Assembly: GCA_038503035.1 (NCBI GenBank)
Contig: JAVSML010020392.1
Span: 62,001-126,000 of the forward strand
Reading direction: 5' to 3'
DNA: 64,000 bases
Source: Crocodylus rhombifer
Lineage: Eukaryota > Chordata > Crocodylia > Crocodylidae
A program made the translations under genes and the position numbers. Shown one piece after another: positions 1 through 9,857 of the stretch; the stretch's first letter is position 1; each line of letters opens with the position of its first letter. Below the pieces are notes generated by a model. It ran no database searches. It saw only the letters and a program-made list of their open reading frames with translations, and was not told where the DNA came from.

Positions 1-464
1 AAGGGCACATGGCTTAAAGTGCATTGCACTCTCTGGGGAACCGTTACTACTAACTGTTTTTGGTTAGGAAGAAACCCCCTGCAGTCCCAGTGTGGGGAGA
101 ATGGAAAAGCAACATGCATCTGACCATTAGTCAGGATTTGGCCCCGTGGTATTTTTTCTGAGTAAGTGAAGATTGTGACCACACCTGTGTTACAGGATAG
201 ATGCCAACTGGTGTTTGTCTGATAACACATATGTAAAAGTTGTACATGCATGCTTTTTGACAGTTATGTTGGAGTCCCATCAACCACAAATCCAGAGGCC
301 AGACTTAGTGCACTGAGGGGTTATATCACTTATGCTATGTTCAGGTAGTTTAAAAATCACAAGTCAATATAATCACACAGTCACCAATTAAAGTACAACA
401 GTCCAAATGCTATACATGCTGAGTAATCTCCCTGCAGTTTTAATCTTACACATGCATGCACGCG
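1..464. other. Unassigned AT-rich sequence
   Basis: No long open frame, RNA gene or recognisable repeat terminus was seen. It reads as ordinary non-coding vertebrate DNA leading into the microsatellite that follows. Confidence 0.5.
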
Positions 465-530
465 TGTTACATTACATTACATCTACGTTACATTACAATA
501 CTACATTACATTGTATTGTGTTGTGATGAG
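465..530. repeat. Imperfect (ATTAC)n pentanucleotide microsatellite
   Basis: Repeated TTACA/ATTAC units run through this stretch with interruptions (CTACG, ATACT). They grade into TGTATTGTG and a TGATATATGATATGA tract up to about 556. The interruptions suggest an old, partly decayed array. Confidence 0.75.
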
Positions 531-556
531 TTATGATATATGATATGATATATGAC

Positions 557-1851
557 TGGCTATCTTAAACCACTGTATAGGTCTGCTCTACACAGTTAAA
601 CAGCTGCTGCATTGTAGACCATTAGTGATAGCTTTTTGGTAGTACAACACAATTCCTCTTTGTATAGTAGTGCTTTGGGATCTCTCTTGATGAAATCTGC
701 CATACATAAATGTAAGCTCCAGTTAATACTGCTTCCCATAAGCTAAGTAGCCGTAGAGCACAACGGGTCCTTTCAGCTCCAAGCGCTACAGATTATTCCT
801 CTGGATGTAAGGGAATAACTTGTCATAGAGTGAAGAACAGATCAGCCAGCTGATCCTGCAAGAGCCCAAGAGGACCGCTATCTGCCCAAATGAAATTAGA
901 AACTAGTGAATAGCTATAGTGGCCACAAGGTTGCCCTTTACTCAAGGAGCAAAAATTCAGGAGCTTTTGTTGCCTCTGTCAGGGATGAAGCAGAAGCTGT
1001 GTGGGAAGGAGGATAGTTCAGACTTTAGCCCAGGTTTGTTGAAGTTGCAAATCACAGCAACCATTTACTGACCCGTTAGCTGGAAACCAATGAAAGTATT
1101 ACAGTGGTTCTACTGAACAGTTTTGATTCACAAACCTCTTCACAGTCACCTCCCCCAATTAGAGCTGGGAAAGAGTACAGAATTTCTGTCCCTCTGAAGA
1201 CCTCAGAGAGCTGCAAATTTCAGCTGTTCTGTCTGATGACTAGTGTGCTGATTATGGACCCATCCAGACACATGGAAACTCCACAGGAAAAAGCTCCCCA
1301 ATAGGCACACATTTGTAATCTCTTGTGAATAGAGCCCTAAGTACCCATTAACTATTGCTCAATTACACGGGAACTCTACAGAAGTAAATATGGCATGCAC
1401 ATGAATATCAATTAAACCCATTATGATCAGTGCTGTCGTGAGTCAGGAGGAAAATGTGCATAATCTTGACAAGGCAATGAAGATATGCATATTTTTACTT
1501 GTGTTGATTAAAATAGAACGTTAAGCTAATAAAAGCTTTTACATTTTTTAAAAATAGTTTAACTGGCTCAGAATAGCTTTAAATCATATTCACTTGTAAT
1601 TTCAGCTTTTAAAATGAGCTTGGAAGGTATCTTTTAAAAGGGAAAAAAAAATCTCTTCCCTTACTCCTGTCACTCTCAATTTCTTTTTCCTCCTGCTCTT
1701 GTTTAGATTTTATAACACTGCTAATATATACAACACTTTAAAGTACAGACAATAATATTTAACTTTATGAGACATTAGATACTTGTATAAAAAACTGTAC
1801 TGATGGAAGGTATGATGTAAGGACAGCTCTAGCCTGGGAGACAGTGAAATT
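557..1851. other. Unassigned non-coding sequence
   Basis: I see no convincing gene here. A 66-codon open frame at 1104-1304 has no recognisable domain and no splice context. Short A-rich and T-rich runs occur around 1540-1660. Confidence 0.45.
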
Positions 1852-1897
1852 GAAGTCAGTGGAGCTCTAATAATTTATACCAGTGAGGGCTGGCCCA
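1852..1897 (+). repeat. Short ancient interspersed repeat (GAAGTCAGTGGAG...CTGGCCCA)
   Basis: This ~46-bp stretch resembles 51905-51951: GAAGTCAGTGGAG against GAATTCAGTGGAG, a shared AATTTATACCA core, and a shared TGAGG...CTGGCCCA end. From general familiarity, motifs of this type are scattered through bird and reptile genomes. I cannot name the family. It is probably a small fragment of an old mobile element. Confidence 0.5.
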
Positions 1898-3554
1898 TCT
1901 TGTGCATCCGTAAGTAAGCCCAAAGTGAAACAGGGTCGAATTGGAAGGACACTATCCTCAGTGTAGTACTTACCGACAAATGAGATCTTTATAGGGAGAG
2001 CTGTGGACATTTCCTGTAGTAGGAGCAGAATTGAAATGCAAGTGAACCAGTCAGAGACTAACTGATTTACATAGAAATTATGGGGATGCACCAGAGGCAC
2101 CATAGTAAAGGTTACATCTTCATTTCCACTTCGATGGCATCTTAACTGCAGTCTCCTAAGCTTCCTGAATAATTTTTTTAATAAATCAAAATCACCAATC
2201 TCCCAAGTGCTATTGAATTTTGGGAAGTATGTCAACTTCGGGGAAGGGAAAGGATAATACTACTAAAGCCACTAAGGGCTGAAGTACTGCGTCACAAGTA
2301 TTTTGGACATTTCCCACAGGCCCACACAACATACAAGTGTGACCATTACTTGCAGGATTTTTAAATTTACCTTGAATTTTGAAAGACGCCAATGTTCCCC
2401 TGTGACTTAAATTCGCAGAGTGTTTCTGTTGCTTTGTATTAAATAACAATTGTGTTTTGAGATGGTTCTTATTAAAATCACAATTTGCAGGACTATATCA
2501 ATGTCTGTTGACTGAACTCTGAGATGGGTACAGACTCAGAGATTGAAAATATAACGTTGATGCATCTGAGTCGGGGAGGTTGGTAATTAACTCCTGGAAG
2601 CAATAAAAAGTAGGCTGGCACAACAAAGTCATAATAAAAGAGAGTAATCAGTCTGACTTCTGAACTGAAAACAAATGCAAGAGTGTGATAACTTTGGAAA
2701 ACAGAGAGGAAAACTTGCCTTCCAGGGCTCTCTGCTGTGTTCATTTGAATTTCAGCTGCTGCTGCTGCTACCACCACCATGACAGTATGAGCATGTGTTG
2801 GAGGCACAAGGCAAGCAGCGCAGGCCCTCCGAAGGCTTGTTCTGGTCCCCTACTTTCCCCCATCCCCTCCAACTCCAGGGGCAGGGCTGTGGCTCCCATG
2901 GCAAAGGATCTAGGGATGTGGGAGGACATCATTCCACCCCCTCTTCTGTTCTCCAGATATACCATGAAGGAAGGGGCTCTGCAGGGCTTTCAGGGCCAGG
3001 CAGGGGCTGGACAAGGCTGTCCTTGCCATAGCAAAGACTCCTAGCAGGGCAGGGGGCCATACTAGCTCCCCCTGCTTGGGGCTCATGCCCTGGTTATGCT
3101 ACTGGGGCCCAGTGCTGTTGACACTTACTTCTAGGCTACGTCCTTTCTACCAGGATTTGGAACTTGGTGCAATGTATCCAGCTAGCACTATGGGCTCGAA
3201 TCCAGTTACGAGGAGTCCTATAGGCTGAGGCATGTGCTTTGCTTAACAGGAACGGACTTCAGCAAATATTTAAAATAAAGGCCTTGGTGTTTGAAAGACT
3301 AGATCCTTTAGTTAACATTTAACTACCTAATTTGCCTGACCCTACATTTTCAAAATCATACATAAGCAAAACAGTTGCTGCTTAAATGTACCTACTGCCC
3401 TTGATGATTCAAGAGAATGTAGTGTCCATCCCAAGTGACACCCTTTTCGTAGAGGGGCATGAACCAACAAGTAACTGCATACATCTTGAGAGGCAATGAC
3501 TACCCTGTGCAGTCCTGTTAATTGGATGCAAGGGAGCTGAAGGCAGTCACAAGA
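1898..3554. other. Unassigned sequence with a GC-rich patch near 2790-3090
   Basis: Small open frames on both strands (up to about 120 codons, 1867-3044) overlap each other and match nothing I recognise. The GC-rich patch at 2790-3090 resembles the interiors of other DNA transposons in this window, but I could not find matching inverted ends. A short (CTG)n/(CCA)n run lies at 2755-2780. Confidence 0.4.
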
Positions 3555-3726
3555 GGCTCTCAGTAGCTCCGTCTAAGTCCTTGGCCAAGTCCCCTAATCT
3601 TTGAGCTTATTTTCCCATGCAATAAAGGAATAGTAACACCTAACTTAAAAGAACATGCTGAGGCTTAATAACATTTGAAGCATACTTTAAAGATGAAAAG
3701 TGCTGCACGATATAAGTAGTATTATG
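3555..3726 (+). mobile_element. MIR SINE fragment
   Basis: The stretch follows MIR order in its middle and 3' half. A CCTTGGCCAAGTCCC block is followed by a decayed CATGCAATAAAGGAATAGTAAC block (the usual 'aaaatggggataataa' region), then AAAGTGCTGCACGATATAAG near 3698-3716. MIRs are tRNA-derived SINEs spread early in amniote history. This copy lacks the tRNA-like head and is heavily mutated, as expected for its age. Confidence 0.72.
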
Positions 3727-5385
3727 TCTTTTCATCTGCCAGTCCAACGAAAAGGCAACTGGAAACTTGAAGAGACATGGACCTGGAGTTTTAAATTAGC
3801 ATATGTAAAATATATTTAATAAGTAGGATCGCTAATGCTTTAATGGGACATAGTAAGCTTGCGGCAAATAGGGCACTGAGCTAATTTTTAGTCTCTTCAG
3901 TTTTATATTACTAGGAAACAATTTGAGGGGACAGAGTTTCCTGTGGAAATTATTCTGTTGGCGAGGCTGGCTAAATAAAGCTTCCTACAGGAGCTAGGCA
4001 ATAAATAATACCTTCCTTGACAAGGCTAAGGGTTTTGCCATTGTGTGGAAGGCAGAGAGAGACTGAAATAATTAAAGGTGCTTATGCTGGTGTAGAAGCA
4101 CAACAAATGAAGTATGCTTGGATTTTCCCTTCACAGGAGTTAAATCTGTGACCTTCTGTACCAGAGGAAAGAGTCCTTTGTGTTCTGAGCTTTAATAACC
4201 TTACTATGATTTGATTCCTTCCAGAGCTCATGCAACACTTGTTATATTTATTTTTACTAACTCCATCCTTTTTCTTTAGCTAAGGGAGTCTCATTCTAAT
4301 CTTTAAGCAAAGAGTAACTTGTTTTTGTTTTTAATTTGATTATCTTTACATCTTAATACCTCTGCTTTATCTCTTCTGTTTCAGAATGTTTCCTTTACCT
4401 TGTGGAATACCATTAGAAGTCTCTGTACAAAGGCAAAAGCTGTGGTTGCTATAGCAATAACCAATCTGATGAAGCTGTGACCTAAATCATGACTGAGGAA
4501 AATAGTACCTTGTCTATATCACTGCAGTTACTGCTTCTTTGGATTATGCGATCGGTATACACAATTTATTACCTAAAATGAACTCTTTAACTTCAGTACA
4601 TGAGAAAAGTAAAGTGATACTTCCCTTACTATAGACCTTGAAAAGAGCATGGACAGCTTAAATTGATGCTAAAGTTTAGATGTGGGCAGAAATTCTGTTC
4701 TTGGTGTCTTGATACCCCATCCCTGCAGGGAGTTCCTTGAGCATTAGTCTGTTTCCTGGAAGTCCAGACTTTGGCCCTAGATTACTGAAACCTCCGTAAA
4801 TCAAGTCACTGAGAATTGATAGTAGACAGCACTGACACATACTGACCATGTCAGTACTGTCTATCTGCTCATGTTTAACTTCCTAAACTCTTAGAGGTGT
4901 CGCCTATTCCAGTGTTAAGCATGGAGTGCAAACTCTTGCAGACTTTTCTTGGTGGTTTCTCTTTGGTGGTTATAACGTTTGGTGGGGCCATCCCAAAAAT
5001 ATTCCTTAAGATGATAAACATGAGCTCTTCAACATTTTTTAAAATCTCTCTAGCCAGTACTTGAATCCCATGTGCGATAAAACTCATATTTATTTGGTAA
5101 TTTTCTCACCAGCCTTGCTTTGAGTCATGAGAATGGGTTGTAATCGGTGTATAATAGATATTATTAAAATTTCAGGATGACTGTAAACACAGAGTTACCC
5201 ACTCACATAATGTCACACATATAGTGCAATATATCAAATATGGGCAACTGTGATCAACTACATGATACCAGTATGCTGGATGATTCTTAAAATAGTAGTT
5301 TGGTCTGACCTCTGCCAAACCAGCTCTAGGACTCCAGGAATGACAAAATCCTGAAGCAGGAAGGTAATTCTGAGTGTATTTACAC
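3727..5385. other. Unassigned non-coding sequence
   Basis: AT-rich sequence with no recognisable gene. A 70-codon minus-strand open frame (4875-5087) has no recognisable domain and is probably chance. Confidence 0.45.
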
Positions 5386-5512
5386 TGATAAGTAGCTAAC
5401 TAAGAGGTACTTGTATTGTTTTACTCCTCATGGTTAGTCCCTTTCCCTTCCTGAGGCAAATGCAAATGCAAGTGGATAAATCTTAAGCATTCAGAGACAA
5501 TTAAATGTATGT
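5386..5512 (+). repeat. Spaced direct duplication, first copy
   Basis: This copy matches 5702-5823. Shared blocks in the same order are AAGTAGCTA(A/G)CTAAGAGGT, a TTAGTCCCT/CTAGTCCCT block, and a ~36-bp block from AAGTGGATAAATC through AGACAATTAAAT. The copies differ in the middle by substitutions and small indels. It is either a local duplication or two copies of an unidentified repeat. Confidence 0.7.
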
Positions 5513-5525
5513 ATATTATGCTATA

Positions 5526-5575
5526 TAGGTGTAGGTTGTAGCTGTGTTGGTCTAAGGACATAGGAACCTTGTCTG
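5526..5575 (-). mobile_element. Penelope-like element 3' tail fragment
   Basis: GTTGTAGCTGTGTTGGTCTAA followed by GGACATAGG and CTTGTCTGTC matches the start of the hairpin repeat at 28806-28845. I read it as the reverse complement of the terminal '...ccaacatggctacaac' end of a reptilian Penelope-like family. Family assignment is from memory and moderate. Confidence 0.5.
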
Positions 5576-5701
5576 TCTATTATGCTACATTGTATTCTAT
5601 ATTATTTCAATTGAAATAGTAGGGAAATAGAAAGTTCGAAGAATAAACTTCATCAGACCCATGAAACAGCAGAAGTGTATTGGCAGTTCCAGCTGCTTTG
5701 A

Positions 5702-5823
5702 ACCTGACAAGTAGCTAGCTAAGAGGTTCTTGTGGTGCAATTACCTTCCCTGCTAGTCCCTCTCCCATCCTTCTGCTGTAAATCCAAGTGGATAAATCTT
5801 AAGCATTCAGAGACAATTAAATA
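5702..5823 (+). repeat. Spaced direct duplication, second copy
   Basis: This is the partner of 5386-5512, with starts about 316 bp apart. The block AAGTGGATAAATCTTAAGCA through AGACAATTAAAT is identical between copies, while the region before it has diverged. The Penelope-tail-like fragment lies between the two copies. Confidence 0.7.
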
Positions 5824-5829
5824 TGCTTG

Positions 5830-8340
5830 ATGATGCTCGTTGGGAAATCAAAGTTGCTGTCTTTGCTGTCAGAGATTTAGACTGGAGATGCACAAACAGT
5901 AAAGAATCCTGGCTGCTGAACTATTTGGAGAGATCTAAAATTACCCATTTCTTATGGCCACCTGGTCTCTTAAACATCTGCTGAGTGCTTGGCTCAGCTA
6001 CTGACTGCTATCTGAATTCACACCGCACGACATGATGTGTCACAAGTAGTGTGACACAACAATGACATTTTAAAGGGAAACACATTTAATTTTTTTTAGA
6101 CTGATATAAAATAGCCAGTCCATTAACGTTCTTCATATTTTTGTTGCTTGCCTCCTGGATGACTAAAATAAAACTAGCTCTCAAGAGTTCAGGTTGTTCA
6201 CAACATGGAAGATTCAGCAGTTTGCCACTATTTTCAATTGCTCTAAATTAGTCCATCACAGAGAATCACTAGTTCTTGGAGTCGTAAGTGGGAGTTCTTG
6301 AGTTGTAGTCAAGACTTATTTGTAATGCAAAAACTCAGGGATCACTTCAATTTTCCAAAAGCTTTTCTACCTCCTCAGCATTAGTGTCTGATTGATGCTG
6401 GTGCACTTTATGAACTGGAAATGATGTGGCCACTGGCCAGGATGCAATATTAGAAAATATTACAGCAAGAAAACTTAATATTTCATGACTAAAGAAGCTG
6501 ATGCCTGGTCTACCCTGGAAGAAGGGACCTCAGCTGAAAGTAGCACCCATATCCAAGGGATAAAATAATGAAAATTGAGCACTCAGTACAAGTACACTTT
6601 GATGAGTTACTTTTGTCCTTCCTGTTTCTTTTCCCAGCAGAGTTCCTGCTGCTTTGTGGAGAAATTGAGCAAAAATTATTTGATTTCTTAATCTCTATCA
6701 TTTGTAATATAGCATGCATGGTATTTTTTGTTAGCATTATATTACAAAGCACCATTGCTTTTTTCATTGGTGATCTCTGACTCTCTCTATTCCAGCCACT
6801 ATCCTCTCCCATGTCTCCCACACAGAGTCTCCCTATACCTAGAGATAGATCAAATCATGGCATATACGAGCCTGGATTTTGTATTGACAAAATCTTTATG
6901 AAGCATAATTGTCTATAACTTTCATACATGTGCGTGCACAAGGGAGCAATACCTAGTTTCTACCAGAAATGGGAACGTCCATTTCTTCATGCTGTGGATT
7001 TAGAATTTACTTCCTGATCAACCTCTTATTTCCAGTTTATATTGTGGCTGCAATATGCCATTTCAGAAGTGTCATCACCTTTATTTTTTTACATTCTGAT
7101 GTAGTCTGTAATCAACACTAGCTTCAGCGACTCTTATTACTAGCTCTTGAAGTGATTCTTCAGACTCAGCAAGAACACCATCATCAGATTACAGCATCTG
7201 CTTCCTCCAATTTCAATTTTACCACTGTAACCAACAACAACAATGCACATTTGCATTTCAGTGTACTGAGAAAACTGATGTGGTACCACAAGGCAGCACT
7301 GCTGGACTCTTCTTATTATTCAGTAACTATGCAGTGCCCTTTGTGAGTCTTTCTTGCCACTTTTCTGGTTGAAATTCAGATCATATAGTACAATATGTTG
7401 AATCAATGTACAAGAACACCCATGCAGATGTCCAGAGAATTGCATAACACATTCAAGTACCATTTTATATTCAAGTACATATCCACTGTAGCTGTTTGTC
7501 CTTTGTTTTTTATCCATTCTGGGATTATTCTGAAATCTGATTTTCAGTCCTATTACTAAATGTAAGATTTTCTTATATCACACTTTCATATTCTGCAGTC
7601 TTTTTAAGAAAGCCAGGGACTTTATTTCTTTGCGTATTTGGGTAGTGTGTGAAACTGTTTGGTAATGTGCATATTCTTAAATAGTCCCTCTTTGCTAGTA
7701 GAATGAGTTTAGTCCCATAGCCACTGTCCTGTTTTCCACAGTAGTTTGCAGATCTTATGGGAAATCTTGATACCATTCTAGCAGTAAAGGGGTCTGTATA
7801 GGTATCTATTCAAGACAGACAGGGATGGAAATAATTAAAACATTAAATGAATTATGTTACGTTTAATGATCCTGAAAATCTTCTAAAAAAGTAATATTTA
7901 ATAAAAGATCATACAAGAGTTTGTGATATAGTAACAGATAGTCTAACATCTGGGGAAACCCACACGGCCACATTTTTCTGTTTGAGAATGGCATGCATTC
8001 ACTTTCAGTTATGTGAATGCTATTCTAGCAAAATAGAAAAGGTGCATTAGGGGAGTATACCCTAGTATAGATGATGATGTGCCTCCTTTCCATATGTGCT
8101 TAAGGGGCATAACTCTCAAACGATATTTTATGTCTTCCACTAAATGAAGAATCCTGAAATGGAATGATATAATTTAGCCACACTTCAATTCAAGGTCAAG
8201 GTTTCTACAACAAGCTAGATACGCATTTGTTGACATTGTAAATTGAAAATTCTGGAGTAGCTTCACTTCAATCCTATCTGTAAGCTTAGAGACACAACAC
8301 TGAGTCTGTTTACACTCAATTCCCATTTTTTAGATTATTT
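5830..8340. other. Unassigned non-coding sequence
   Basis: No recognisable gene, RNA or mobile-element terminus was seen. Overlapping small open frames at 6510-6821 lie on both strands and have no domain. Sequence character is uniform and AT-rich. Confidence 0.45.
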
Positions 8341-8344
8341 TTGT

Positions 8345-8898
8345 CAGGGATCCTGGTTTTCTTTGAACAGCCCCTCCCCCAAAATCTGTTATTAAAATTA
8401 AAAGCCCCCTGCAGCAACCCTCAAACCTTCTGGTGCCTCTCACTGCCCTCAAAGCTCCCATCCCCAGCACTGCTGGTGCCTCTCACTTCCCCCACAATAG
8501 CCCCCCCACCCCACTCATGCCTCTTGCCCCCACCCACAGCCATTGCTCCCCAGCCCTGCTGCAAGGGCCCTGAGCCCCCTGCAAGCCCCACTTACCTCCG
8601 GCTCCAAGAGATAAGTGAGTCTGAGCTGAGCTGAGCCAAGTAGAGCCATGGCTGACTGACAGCCTCAGGCCCCACCCTTCCCCTCTTCCTTCCCCAGTGG
8701 GCAGGGCTGTGGGTTTCCTGCCCTGTTTGCAAACAGCTTTTGCAGGCTGGAGCTCAGCCAGCCTGCAGAGCTGTTTGCAAAAGCAGGGAATCTGCAGGTT
8801 TCTCTGCTAAAAGGAGAAATCCCTGTTTTCTCTGATAAAAAGGGGAAATCCATGGTTTTCTCTGTTTTTAAATGGGAAATGGAAAACCTGGATCCCTG
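8345..8898. mobile_element. Non-autonomous DNA transposon with CAGGGATCC ends
   Basis: The left end CAGGGATCCTGGTTTTC and the right end, read in reverse as CAGGGATCCAGGTTTTC, form a ~17-bp terminal inverted repeat with one mismatch. CAGGG-type ends are typical of the hAT superfamily. The interior is GC-rich and lacks a transposase. An 8-bp flanking duplication, expected for hAT, is not evident (ATTTTTGT against GAATCATA), so the copy is old or rearranged. Near the right end the motif 'gggaaatcc' recurs in three variants (8770-8880). Confidence 0.7.
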
Positions 8899-9057
8899 GA
8901 ATCATACAGGCTAGGAACAACATTTCATGCTAGAAAATTGTAGAACTGATCTGTGGATCAATCGCACATTGTTAACAAGTCATTTAACCTGTAGATAAGG
9001 TATTTGACCTACCTGTTCTGTTAATGAAAATGTCTTCCCCCAGAAAGTAAATTAATA

Positions 9058-9215
9058 GATTCAAAAGCTATGAGTGACTACTGCGATCATTTAATCTGAC
9101 TTCCTGCATAGTGGAGACTATAGAGTTTCACTAAATCATTCATTAATCAAGTCCATTACTTCTGAGCTACAGTATATCTTACAGAAAGAGAACAAAGTTT
9201 GATTTGAAGTAGGGG
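9058..9215 (-). mobile_element. Old CR1-like LINE 3' region fragment
   Basis: The order TCATTTAATCTGACTTCCTGC, then a TTTCACTAAATCATT block, then ACTTCTGAGCTACAGTATATC and ACAGAAAGA corresponds, as I remember it, to the reverse complement of a widespread sauropsid CR1-like LINE 3' region. No coding potential remains. The match is from memory, so boundaries are approximate. Confidence 0.55.
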
Positions 9216-9820
9216 ACCTCAATAGAAACTACCGAAGACCACTTACAAGTTAGATTTGTCAGTGGAGGATCTCTCAGATCCATAAGCATCTGATTTGCTG
9301 GGTCATCATATGGCCAAATTGCCAAATCACTAGGCTACTGATATTACCCTAGCAGGTCACTTCTACCAGTTACTTTCAAGTCAGTCTCACCTGGATTGAT
9401 ATTAACTCTTATCCTCACCTTTCTTTCTTCCATAGCCAGTAGTTTTGGGACTCAAAGTGTTGCTAGAGGAATAGACACCATTATTAACTTGCAAAACATC
9501 CCCATATAAACATTGAATGAGAGAAGGAAAAAGATACAACCTTGAAGAACTCTGCGTGCATGGGTGCATCAGGGCGGGGATAGTGCAGTGATACAGTTGC
9601 ACCCCTCTTTAATTTCTGCTCAGCCCAAGCTTTAAAACCAACTGCTTGGGAAGGGCAGCAGCATTTCTACTCAGGCAGTGCTGGAAGGGTCAGTTTTTTT
9701 CATGTCTCATACCTGATTCTTGCTAATCTCTCTTCACAGATGTTAACAACCTTCTCTCCTTTTGATGTCCCATAAATCAAGCCATCCTTTCTTTTGCTAT
9801 TGTGCTGTCTGTTAGCCTTT
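9216..9820. other. Unassigned sequence upstream of CR1 copy A
   Basis: No gene was seen. Part of 9490-9560 may be further decayed CR1-like DNA, but I could not support this well. The boundary with the CR1 copy lies near 9823-9840, where similarity to copy B begins. Confidence 0.35.
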
Positions 9821-9857
9821 CCAAACAGCACCCACAACTACAGCCCAGCCCAGAACA

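Noticed and set aside
9480..9560. Further old CR1 reverse transcriptase fragment
   Set aside because: Similarity to the 'attgaac...aaccttgaggaact' region is suggestive but too diverged to support without alignment.
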